Below, in pieces: positions 1 to 8,734 of a stretch of DNA of 64,000 bases. This DNA comes from Ampelocalamus luodianensis. Its lineage: Eukaryota; Streptophyta; Magnoliopsida; Poales; Poaceae. A program made the translations under genes and the position numbers. Numbering within the stretch: the stretch's first letter is position 1; every line of letters starts with the position of its first letter. The stretch covers positions 25,719,080 to 25,783,079 of the forward strand of contig CM070617.1 of NCBI GenBank assembly GCA_036346255.1, read 5' to 3'. Under the pieces are notes generated by a model, which saw nothing but the letters and a program-made list of their open reading frames with translations, was not told the DNA's origin and did no database searches.

Positions 1-241
1 ATGGCTTGAGAAGGAGGACGAGGAAGCGGGTGGTGACGACGATGACGGCCACCTGGAGGATGAAGAGCGGGAGGGAGAACTCGAGCGGGTTGACGCCCTG
101 CCAGATGCCGTTGGTGGTGATCATCATGGGGGAGTAGCACACCACCGTGCTGGAGGCCTTGGGGCGCGTCGCGTTGCGGATCTGCGCAGTCACGTTCGTC
201 GGCACATCGTCGGCGATCACGGGCGGTATGGTGGAGGCCAT
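1..241 (-). CDS. CHX-type cation/H+ antiporter, 5' end only
   Basis: This is the first 80 codons of a monovalent cation/proton antiporter of the plant CHX (CPA2) family, a membrane transporter of endomembranes or plasma membrane. Reading starts at an ATG at 239-241 and stays open to the window edge, so the remaining roughly 700 residues lie to the left. The visible N-terminus has a polar leader, then SSTVVCYSPMMITTNGIWQG followed by NPLEFSLPLFILQ, the conserved start of the first membrane helix in CHX proteins, and then a second hydrophobic stretch ending FLVLLLKP. An upstream ATG ten bases earlier is out of frame, so the 241 start is preferred. The family is clear from these motifs; the paralogue cannot be told. 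Confidence 0.85.
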   Translation of the reverse strand, partial: MASTIPPVIADDVPTNVTAQIRNATRPKASSTVVCYSPMMITTNGIWQGVNPLEFSLPLFILQVAVIVVTTRFLVLLLKP

Positions 242-500
242 CCTGGCGCATGGCACGCCCCGGGGCCCCTCACTGATCACTCGCTTTCCCTTTCTCGCGA
301 TCTGTTGGTTGTGTCCCTGACTCCCTGTAGCTCTGTTTCTGGGAAGATGGGCAGATGGCAACGAGGCTGAGGCCTACGTAGTTTGACACTCCCAACATAG
401 GCAGGAAGAAGTCAAACGGCAGAAACAGGGGGATCACCTGATCGTACGGTTTTCGACCGGTTGCCCGGGGACTTTGGAGTTGTTGTTTTTTTTTTTTCAC

Positions 501-1850
501 GAAATGGCACCCACGTGCTTTTCATATATCACTGAATAATGTAAAAAACATTTACAAGAGGAGTGTCAAGCAGACAAGTCCCTAAAGAACACAAAGCAAG
601 AGGGAAAAAAAACACCAGCAAGCTACAGAGTAAAAACAAGATAACTAGCCTATGTCAAGACTTTGCAACGCTCGCGCACTTGCTTCGACTCATAGCTTGA
701 ATTCTCCTGCTTCGACTCATAGCTTGAATTCTTCTCGCACCTTGAAACTTAAGGATCTTCCATCTGCTCCCATTCTCTTGAAAATTCTAGCATTGCGCTC
801 TTTCCACACTAGCCACCATATAAGAAATTTTTTTAAAAAATAATATGAATTTTAAATATAATTAAAAAACAGTTTTTTTTTACAAAAATAGGTCATTGTC
901 ACCAGTTGAAATGACGAAATTGTTCTGTCGTCGGCGACAGAACAATTTTGTCATTTCAACCGGCAATAGAAACCTGTCGCTAATTAAATTGGATTGGCGA
1001 CAAGTTCATGTCGCCATTTCAAATGGGAAAATTGTCCTATATTTAATTTTTAAAAATTTATGTGTGGAGAATTCAGCCTAAAGATTTAGTATATTTCACA
1101 AAGCTTGTTAGTAATACCTTGAAGTGTTTGTGTAGTTCGAATTCGAAATTGGAGAAGATAACAAAATGTGAATTAGAGAATGCGAGATCGGCGACGCAAT
1201 TTGGAACGCGAGTTCGGCGACGCAATAACACAAACAACCCCCTTCGAAGTGAAATAAAAAAATGGATTTAGGGTTGCCATGCACGCCGTTATCCCGATTG
1301 TATTGTTCGTGGATCCGATCCATTCGGGAAAAGATTCTGTAATATTTAATAGTTAAAATATTTGGGAAGAAAGATGTAAGTTTGAAAGACTTCATAATTT
1401 AATTGTGAATTGCATGGCGTGTTGGGTTTGGTTACGTACATTACAAATGCCAACATGCATGAATCAACAAACCGAAATATAGATACGATACATGTGCGCC
1501 TTTTTCAAATCGAAAAAAAGGTTGATTGGAATAAAATCAACTAGTCCTGGTGACCCATTGGTCCCTTCCCCTTGTCTCCGGACTGCCCGCGACGGTGGCC
1601 CGTCTCAAAGTCAGCAATGTTCTGCAAGACGGGCTATACGATTGAATGATGTTAGGATAGCGCAACGCAGGGCTAAATTAATAATCAGGATGCAAATTGA
1701 ACATAATTTACCTCTTCAATCTGGAGTATGCCTGGGCGACGGGAGCGCTACGACGGCCGCCGGTCTCACTTACTTAGCTTCCTATTCGGTGGTCCTCCAT
1801 CACCATCCTGGTTTCCTGGCCTCCTCCGGTGCCTTTTCAATAGGGTCGGG
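501..1850. other. Non-coding stretch with a short tandem duplication and a hairpin
   Basis: No convincing gene is seen. A 25-base segment (TGCTTCGACTCATAGCTTGA plus five bases) occurs twice in tandem near 688-744 with a period of about 29 bases. A strong hairpin lies at 905-960 and is listed separately. Around 1185-1227 a short GAKWTCGGCGACGCAAT-like phrase is repeated. The remainder is AT-rich transposon-like sequence that I cannot assign to a family. Confidence 0.5.
905..960. repeat. 26-bp near-perfect inverted repeat (hairpin)
   Basis: The left arm (905-930) begins GTTGAAATGACGAAATTGTT and the right arm (935-960) is its reverse complement with one mismatch (G/A), separated by a four-base loop. 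The following 80 bases carry more CGACA/TGTCG and GGCGAC-type inverted words. The pattern resembles subterminal DNA of class II elements, but no terminal repeat or target duplication was found to bound an element. Confidence 0.75.
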
Positions 1851-2313
1851 TATGTAAAGTTTTCAGCGTTTGAAGGTCTCGGCTCGTATCGCATAGTTCA
1901 ACATGTACTGCTGCTCGATGAACGCCCTATCGTACATGTCTGGGTCGTCGATCCATTGAAAGAAGTTGCATCGCATCTCCAATTTCCATTATGCACAAAT
2001 GCAGTTAGGGATATGTGGATTGGAACGTAAGATGTGAAAAATGTATGTGTGTGCAAGATTCGCTTAAGATGATGTTCCCGCACGTGTAGTACACCTGGGC
2101 GGTGGTTCGCTGGGTGTGTGGACCGGTTGATCTTAGCGGTTCTTCGCACACACATTGTGGGTGTGGGAACTCTAGTGGTATCGGCCCATCCTTCATAGAA
2201 TAATCTGGGTAGGATTTAGCCCTCTCGGTAAGCCACTTGCTCTTCCACAGCATCTTCGCGTAGAAGTTCGCCGACGAGTCTGACATCTCCTTCCTCTCTA
2301 TTGTGTGAATCAA
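1840..2313 (-). pseudogene. GRF-type zinc-finger gene, probably two exons
   Basis: The minus strand reads from an ATG at 2313 (or the internal ATG at 2286) through a short basic leader into PQCVCEEPLRSTGP and VYYTCGN, the first half of a GRF-type zinc finger. The second half, MRCNFFQWIDDPDMYDRAFI, appears in another frame near 1905-1985 after about 90 non-coding bases, which suggests an intron. GRF zinc fingers (CxC...C...C) bind nucleic acid or partner proteins and are often carried by grass transposons. A TATA box (2384-2394, minus strand) and a leader precede the start. The C-terminal part soon runs into stops. This is probably a transposon-associated gene or its remnant; function is unknown. 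Confidence 0.55.
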
Positions 2314-2383
2314 GCTTTGGTGAAGTGTTGGGTGTGGTGGTGTAGTGTTCTCCTCCAGCTCTCTTTGCCTCTAGTTTTCTTCT

Positions 2384-2396
2384 CCCTCCTTTTATA
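2384..2396 (-). promoter_or_regulatory. TATA box of the GRF zinc-finger gene
   Basis: The minus strand reads CCCCTTATAAAAGGAGGG, a canonical TATA box about 80 bases upstream of the first ATG. The leader that follows ends GAGAACACTACACC, which is nearly identical to the leader downstream of the second minus-strand TATA box at 7148, so the two promoters are related copies. Confidence 0.6.
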
Positions 2397-2399
2397 AGG

Positions 2400-2870
2400 G
2401 GTCTTTCCGATCTGAAAAGGTGGCGCGATGAAGTGTGATCTTTTTGGTCTAAAAAGGTAGCATTGCAGTTTGTTGTCATCTTGGTCCGTAAAAGTGGCAG
2501 TGTGTGGCGTGTCATGTTGCGTTCTTTTTGGCCTGAAAAAGTGGTGTGGCAGAGTGGTCTTTTTGGTCCGAAAAGGTAACGTCGCAATGTGTTGTCATCT
2601 TGGTCTGTAAAGTGGCTGCATGTGGCGTGACAGGGTGCGATCTTTTTGGTATGAAAAGGTGGCGTGGTGGAGTCTGGCATTTTCGGTCTGAAAAGGTAGT
2701 ATCACGGTGTGTTATCATCCTAGTCTGCAAAAGTGGTAGTGTGTGGCGTGACCGTGTGTGGTCTTTAAAAGGTCTGAAAAGGTGGCGTATCAGAGTGCGG
2801 TCTTTTCGGTCTGAAATGGTAGCGTCGCAGTGTGCGGTCATCTCGGTTTGCAAAAGTGGGGTGTAAAGGT
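2400..2870. repeat. Degenerate minisatellite, about 36-bp subunits
   Basis: Subunits built on TTTTTGGTCTGAAAAGGTGG followed by CGTNNCAGTGTG recur about a dozen times and are grouped in a longer three-subunit cycle in which every third copy reads TCATCTTGGTCTGCAAAAGT. The array lies immediately upstream of the minus-strand TATA box at 2390. Open frames across it on both strands are repeat-translated and not counted as genes. Confidence 0.75.
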
Positions 2871-3099
2871 TAGAAGCAATGTGGTGTGGGGTGTCACGAT
2901 GCTGACTCCTTAATATGTTTACCTGTACACACAAGAACAAATAGTATCGAAATACGAGACTAGCATAATGTAAGTTGTATAGAAATTAATATTGACATGA
3001 CATGACTAATATTTACAAGAACAAATGTCTAGTCACAGGCCCTCTTGGGGCGTACACCACACGTGGCCCCTGGCCTCATCCGGCGCTACGGGTGCTGGT

Positions 3100-5150
3100 A
3101 TGAGTACATCAAAGGCTCAGGAAGCCGAGGTACCCTACAGACGTGAGTAGCCTGAGGGGGTGTCACAAGAGGGTGCTCCGTCGACTGACTCGTTCTGGGC
3201 CACCATGCAGCTGTGAAACCCCAACAGAGACCAATCTACTCTCGTCGTGCGAAGGCCCACCGCCCTGGCGTCATAGTGTCCATGCCTGCTAGAACTTGAA
3301 GTCCCCGGAGTGTGACTCCTCTTGCGACACCACCTTCTCGTCCCAAAGGGGTGTACGACCTGTGAAACAGTACGTTATGCATGTAAACATGGCAAAAATG
3401 ATGAAATAGTATGCTATGCATGCAAACAAGATAGACATACCTCGTCGCACGAAGCCAACGGACGGCTCCGCGTACTCCTCCCCCATGTACGAGTGGAACT
3501 CAGGGCTTGTCAAAGAAAAATGATGTTAGTAACTAGTGGAGTTCGAAATAAACAACCAAACACGAGTGTTCCATGCTAACCCGCGAACTGCGCCGGGGTA
3601 CTCCCAGCACGGTGCCACGAGGACCCACCAGCTACGTCTGGGTGAGGAGTCATGGGGCATGACACACCTTGGTTCACCCCCGTCCACACACAAGTAGGTC
3701 CACAAGCTCCCTCGGCCTACGACAAGACACAAGCTGGATGCCTCGCCTAGTCTTCTCCATGAACTGGTTCATGACCGCTCTGATCTCCTGTGCTGTCATG
3801 CTGAAGCGCTCCCCGAGCATCATACGACATACGAAGGTTGCCAACTTGTGCATCTCTCATTACAGATCGACCTATACACATAATTAACAAGTTAGAAACC
3901 GAAAACTTGTGAAGCAAATAAGAAGTATGGACCGTTCAATGCATACCACAAGATGGAATGCGGAGTTCGGCTAGGTCAGGTATGTGTCGGTTGTCACAGC
4001 CTCGTGTCGTGGTGGGTCATCCACGACCCTAATGCAACGAACCCTCGTCCAACTGGAGTACCACTCGATGTACCCGTCGTATGTCCTAGGGTCGCAGGGA
4101 GCATCCTTCTGGACGACGTCCTCCAAGGCGTGGAGCCATCCCTCAACCAAAGGGAGCATCCTGTCAGCCAGGAAGTCGTAGCAGGTACTCCCTTCCTAGT
4201 GTACTTGTGAAAGGAAAAATGATTATTTCGTCGGTATGTAAGGCAAATGCTATGACATAAATAAAACATGAACTTACCCATAGACGTTCGTCGGCAACCG
4301 CTGCCCCCAGGGGACCAGGACCTCCTATAGTAGAATGAACTGGCACATCACCCGGTGCATGTGGTACTACTCTACAAAGACATCGTGTACCAAGCTCCTC
4401 CACGTGTATCAATAAGTGTGGTCTCATGTGCACAGGCTCGACAGGCCTTGGGGTGCACGTGTACACCCTATCGAGAGTGTACGATGTTCAGATGACGCGG
4501 TCATCCGTCAACTAATCGAACATCGCAACGTAGTCCAGGTAGGATGCGTGTGTAGTGATCGGAGTGAAAGTGACATGTGGAATAGAATAACGGAAACTTA
4601 GCATAAAAATAAAATTACATTACCAAAAAGAATAAATATTCAAAAAAAATTACCCATCGGCGACACCACACCGTACCCCTGGTCAGTCAGTCCACATCGA
4701 CAGTGGCAACGTAAATGGCGGTGTTGTAGACTCCCAGGTCCAGCGTGGTCGTCCGATTTGGAAACACTCGAAGGACCATAAGCTGAAGAAGCAGCGGGCA
4801 TCCAGAGAGAACAGAGTTGTCCCGAACCCAGTGGGACATGTCACATAGGGCGCGATACATCCCACACAACATTGTCAGGCCCTAGGCATATGGCTGGATC
4901 ATCTCCACCTCCAAGTCTGCTAGCTCGCGTGCGTAGCGGATCATGTGTTTGTCGAAGATGTTGTCGTGGGACCCCAGGAACATCGCCTACCAAAACAGCC
5001 ACAACAAGTAGGCCTTGAAGTACCTCCTCACCATGTACTTGGTTGCGTCCTTTGCCATACGCTCCAGGTGCAGGATGGCGGACCCTGGATGCACCACCGG
5101 GAGAGCGATGCGTGGACCGTGCGGTGGTGGGACGAGGACCATCTCTTCTA
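3100..5150 (-). pseudogene. Plant-mobile-domain (MAIN-like) pseudogene
   Basis: Read on the minus strand, several blocks match the plant mobile domain found in MAIN/MAIL and long-form PP7 proteins and in many grass transposons. FLGSHDNIFDKHMIRYAREL lies near 4905-4980, and GMYRALCDMSHWVRDNS near 4805-4860, followed by a leucine-rich helix. WTSYTLDRV with MRPHLLIHV lies near 4415-4500. WLHALEDVVQKDAPCD, then DGYIEWYSSWTRVR, lies near 4015-4150. Blocks are separated by intron-like gaps and in-frame stops (for example after the motif near 4900), so no full protein can be read. Segments at 3700-3890 and 3240-3500 continue the same strand without recognisable motifs. It is probably transposon-derived; activity is unlikely. 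Confidence 0.55.
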
Positions 5151-5151
5151 G

Positions 5152-5697
5152 TCAGCGACGAGTGATATGAGGAAGGGTTTGTGGTTTGGGAAGGTGGTTG
5201 ACGGAGTGCAAACTTTGGCCACAGGAGCGAACGAAGTGACCAAAGCGAAAGCAGCGAAGCGGGTCACGGTAGGAGGCGATGCAGTGATCTGTAGCCAAGC
5301 AGCGAAAGCAACGTCCAACAAAGTCTTTAGGGAAACGCCTTGAAGCAGTGGAGTGCTTCTGGCCATAACCCAATAGGTTGGCAGCTGAACCGGAGACTGG
5401 AAGTGGACGAAGCTTGGCACTCCTCCGGTGCCCTCTTTTAACCTCTTGCCATTCCTGTGAAAGGGCCTTGAAAGAAATGATATGATTCTTGGAAGGTGGG
5501 TGAGCATTGAAGCTGGGCGCAGTGGAAATGAAGTGGTGGCTAGAGGATGCAAGCGGCACGGAGCCACGAGGTGTAGTAAAAGAAACTTGCCTAGAAATGT
5601 AGGTTTGGCAAAGACAACTAGAGAAGGCGAGGGGGAGAACTCGAGGTCTGAGTTGTTGATGGAGAGGCGTAGGCACTAGGAAGAATAAGGCGACCAT
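5152..5697 (-). pseudogene. Retroelement fragment with paired CCHC zinc knuckles
   Basis: A 181-codon open frame on the minus strand ends with two adjacent cysteine-rich knuckles, CFRCLATDHCIASYRDPLRC and CFRFGHFVRSC. This arrangement is typical of the nucleic-acid-binding ORF1/gag region of plant LINE-like retroelements. The first 100 residues are serine-, proline- and histidine-rich and not conserved in any family I recognise. The second knuckle has lost a cysteine (CFRF), and no reverse transcriptase follows, so this looks like a fragment. The frame closes at 5152, directly beside the mobile-domain pseudogene. Confidence 0.45.
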
Positions 5698-6121
5698 TGT
5701 AGATCCTCATCATTGCTGCAGGAATTCTGGAGCGATGTTAGGCCACTAGATTCGCCTAAGCTAAACATGTTTATGTGGCCGCCATCGCTGGAGTGGCAGA
5801 TGACGTGGAGGAGGTATATGTTCTACTTTGGAGTTGTGACTAGTCATTTTTGTTTCTAATTCTACCACGCATTGCGTGGTTCTCATTGAGGTCCAGGTCG
5901 TCTTCTACGTGACATGTTCAATCAAGATTTGCCCAATAACCGTAATTAGCCTAGTTGACGGTTGTGTCGTACACAACCCATTAGCGTGTATGTTTTTCTT
6001 GGGTTGAAGGCTTGAAGTGGAGCCATAGCCCAGATTGGCCCGGAAGGAGTTCCATTCACACTAGGGCCCTATTTGGAACAAGTCAAATTTTCTTTGATTC
6101 CTATAGGAATCGAGTTGTTTG
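5698..6121. other. No feature recognised
   Basis: This stretch has no sustained coding signal, RNA gene or repeat that I can identify. It ends at the probable start of the short copia LTR at 6122. Confidence 0.5.
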
Positions 6122-7100
6122 TGTTAGCATAGCGATATTATCACGTGTACATGCTACTGTCCATGTGATATCCTAGCTTATCTCTATAGTTAGCTTTGTA
6201 TTGATCTCTTGTAGCTTTGTACTTATGCCTTGTACCTAACGTAGCTACTTGTGTTAGCATGTAATCTTGGCTAATAACTTTTTTTGTACACGCCATGTGC
6301 TATATATACTCATGAATACAAGCACGAAGTGTGCATTGCCATTCAACACATTTGCATGGTATCAAAGCAGGATACCAATCTGATCCAATCTAGCCTCTCC
6401 TCTTCCCACATGACGCCATGGCTGACACCGAGTGTCCGCTGCTACCATTCTTTCTTTTGTTGCTATCGTCATCCTTGTTCCACCACCTGCTCCATCTACA
6501 CCTTCTTCCCACGCCATCCATGTGTCTAGCATCAAGACCCATGTTCCCATTACCTTGGTTCTCCAAGCCGGCAACTACTCCAAGTGGTGTATTCTATTTG
6601 AGGTCACTCTGGGAAAGTATGGCCTCACTGTTCATGTTGATGACTCTCCCACTAGCCCTTAAAATGCCAATAGGGTCCATCTTGACCATGTCATGCTATT
6701 ATGGTTGTATGGATCCATCTCTCTAGATATCCTCGACATGGTCATGATTGTGGACGCCACGATGCGCACCATCTGGCTCAACCTCAAGCATCTCTTATGT
6801 GACAACAAGCAGAGCCGTGCTATCCAGCTTGAAGCCGCCTTTTAAGGCATGGTGCATGGCAATCTCTCTATCACTGAGTACTGCCATTGCCTTAAGACTC
6901 TGGCGGATTGTCTAGGCGATGTCGATCAAGCCGTCTCTGATGAGACTATGGTTCTCCAAACCGTTCGAGGCTTCAATGAGAACTATTCCACACTCGCCAC
7001 TCTGCTATCCATGCAGACACTGTTCCCATCCTTAATCCAAACACGATCACTGCTGCTACTTGAGGAGAACAAGCGGGCCTCCATGGACAACAATGCGTTG
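6122..7100 (+). mobile_element. Truncated Ty1/copia element: short 5' LTR, primer site, gag
   Basis: A probable 229-bp LTR runs from TGTTAGCATAGCG (6122) to CAACACA (6350). Six bases later comes TGGTATCAAAGCAGG (6357-6371), a near-perfect initiator-methionine tRNA primer site. The following plus-strand frames (6420-7100) encode a copia-type gag: LQAGNYSKWCILFEVTLGKY, then DHVMLLWLYGSISLDIL, SITEYCHCLKTLADCLGD and VSDETMVLQTVRGFNENYST. Stops and a frameshift break it near 6660 and 6844. The gag homology stops near 7095, where sequence matching the promoter leader of the GRF gene begins, so the element is truncated and has no pol or 3' LTR here. Confidence 0.8.
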
Positions 7101-7139
7101 GGTTTGGTTGCGTAGTGTTCTCTCCCAGATCTGTTCCAG

Positions 7140-7156
7140 CTCCTTTTATAAGCCAA
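7140..7156 (-). promoter_or_regulatory. TATA box of a second GRF-type promoter (minus)
   Basis: The minus strand reads GGCTTATAAAAGGAGCTGG, followed by a leader containing GGGAGAGAACACTACGC, closely matching the promoter copy at 2340-2396. The gene it once drove would lie below 7100, where the truncated copia element now sits. Confidence 0.5.
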
Positions 7157-7235
7157 AGGGTTGGCATAGTGTGATTAATTTTATGTGAGTAGCCTACGAG
7201 ACATAGTGTTGCCTTATCATTATGAAAAGTTGTTG

Positions 7236-7520
7236 GCATAGTGTTGCCTTCTCACCGAAAAAAGCTGCCCCGTTTGGTCTTGTCACTGTGCAAAGCTCTC
7301 CCGTCTGGTCTTGTCACTGCGCAAAGCTGCCCTGTCTGGTCTTATCACTGTGCAAAGCTGTCCCATTTGGTCTTGTCACTAAGCAAAGCTGCCCCGTCTA
7401 GTCTTATCACTACGCAAGATTGTCTCCTTTGGTCTTGTCACTACGCAAAAGCCCCGTTTGATCTTGTCACTGCGCAAAGCAACCCCGTATGGTCTTGTCA
7501 CCGCGTAAAGCTGCAAGCTA
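7236..7520. repeat. Minisatellite with about 34-bp units
   Basis: About eight copies of a unit of the form TTTGGTCTTGTCACTGCGCA followed by AAGCTGCCCCG are arranged head to tail with small deletions. The array lies between a minus-strand TATA box at about 7148 and a plus-strand TATA box at about 7557. It shares the core TTTGGTCT with the array at 2400-2870. The 106-codon frame through it (7241-7561) is a repeat translation, not a gene. Confidence 0.85.
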
Positions 7521-7552
7521 ACACATTACCCGCTTTATTAGCCTCCCCTCGT

Positions 7553-7566
7553 GGGCTATAAAATAC
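7553..7566 (+). promoter_or_regulatory. TATA box for the plus-strand GRF gene
   Basis: GGGCTATAAAATACACACC lies about 90 bases upstream of the first plus-strand ATG (7649), a spacing typical of a plant core promoter. Confidence 0.5.
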
Positions 7567-7648
7567 ACACCCCACGCTCTGAAAGTAGGACCACTCGACC
7601 CTCCAAATCGTAGGAAGAAGAACCTTCTCCGTCGGGCAGTAACATACC

Positions 7649-8081
7649 ATGGCAGATGCCGAGGGACTAGTCCAACCGGGGTGCCGAAGCAAGACCTTCC
7701 CCTCGAAAGGAGGGAGGACTTCAGCCCTAACTACTAGTTGATGCCGAACAAACGTGCTCAATCGGTATGGTCGAAATGCGGACACAGGGAGGACGTTGTC
7801 TTGCAAGTCTTGGACGACCTTTTCGATGGTGGACGACGTTTCTTTCGATGCCCGTAATCTGGGGTACAATTAGCAATTTGTTTACTTTATGTTACTGCTA
7901 ATAGATCTTCCATGTTAACCCTCCTTTCTAGCAGATGGAAAAATGTGACTTTGCCCATTGGATCGATCCTCCCCATGAACGACATGTTGTGATGTATATG
8001 GATACATTGTGGAACCAAATCTTTCAGTTGAAGGCGCGGGTTCATAATCTCAATGAGGAAAACAATGATCTTCGCCAATAG
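7649..8081 (+). pseudogene. GRF-type zinc-finger gene with coiled-coil tail
   Basis: The frame from the ATG at 7742 gives KCGHREDVVLQVL, then GGRRFFRCP, the first part of a GRF zinc finger. An intron of about 65 bases probably ends at TTTCTAGCAG (7934), and the second exon (7935-8081) gives MEKCDFAHWIDPPHERHVVM and then a short heptad-rich coil FQLKARVHNLNEENNDLRQ before a TAG. CxxxCDFxxWID is the second half of the GRF finger. The first ATG (7649) reads 30 codons in another frame to a stop, so either the start is at 7742 or there is a frameshift. The protein would be only about 90 residues. It is probably a transposon-associated gene or remnant. Confidence 0.55.
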
Positions 8082-8089
8082 ATGCAGCA

Positions 8090-8569
8090 TGAGAGGGGCA
8101 ATAAGGAGGTCGTGAACATAGGAAGTTCCTATGATCCCACATGTTGCTGCGCGAACTTTAGCTACATATGTGCGTGCCACTACAACGATGACCAACCACG
8201 TCCGAGGCGCCCCCCTGTACAACACTCTATGTGGGTAGTGCGAGGCACTTTCTACCATTAGGCTCGGCCGGAGAAGCTTGTACCTCGGTAGACTCCCCTT
8301 CTGTACACAAGTATGTTCAATCTCGTAAAACATGTAACTGAATGGTGGATGTATCATTGCGGTTGCCTTTTATTGAGTGGACTGTTGCATCGTTGTGTCG
8401 CGTGCATTAAGCTATAGGCGTCGATATGCATTGAACAAATATGCATTGTACGAACGAGTACACATAAGAACGCAAAAGTATTACTTGGCAAGAATAAGAA
8501 ATAATAGAAGAAAGATCGTAAAACTAACTATCTTAACTAATACATGATACAAGGCGGAAAAACATTACA
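8090..8569. other. No feature recognised
   Basis: Sequence between the GRF remnant and the stop codon of the MULE transposase. No motif, repeat or terminal inverted repeat was identified; the 3' end of the MULE should lie here or further left. Confidence 0.4.
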
Positions 8570-8734
8570 TTACGACACCGAATGACGACTGAACGAGCTG
8601 GGTCTGTTGGGACAATCCTTCATTGAGTGCCCAGGGGTCTTGCATATCCTGCATTTGATTGTGCGGCTAATACTGGTACGTTGACTAGCATCCATGTCAT
8701 TCCGGAAGCGCCGCGCCTGTTGCCGCCTCACCGT

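Noticed and set aside
2400..7520. CRISPR-like arrays
   Set aside because: The repeats are adjacent, degenerate minisatellites without unique spacers, in plant nuclear DNA; no cas genes.
7241..7561. 106-codon open frame
   Set aside because: It is simply the minisatellite translated; the repeating LVLSLCKA-type peptide follows the 34-base unit.
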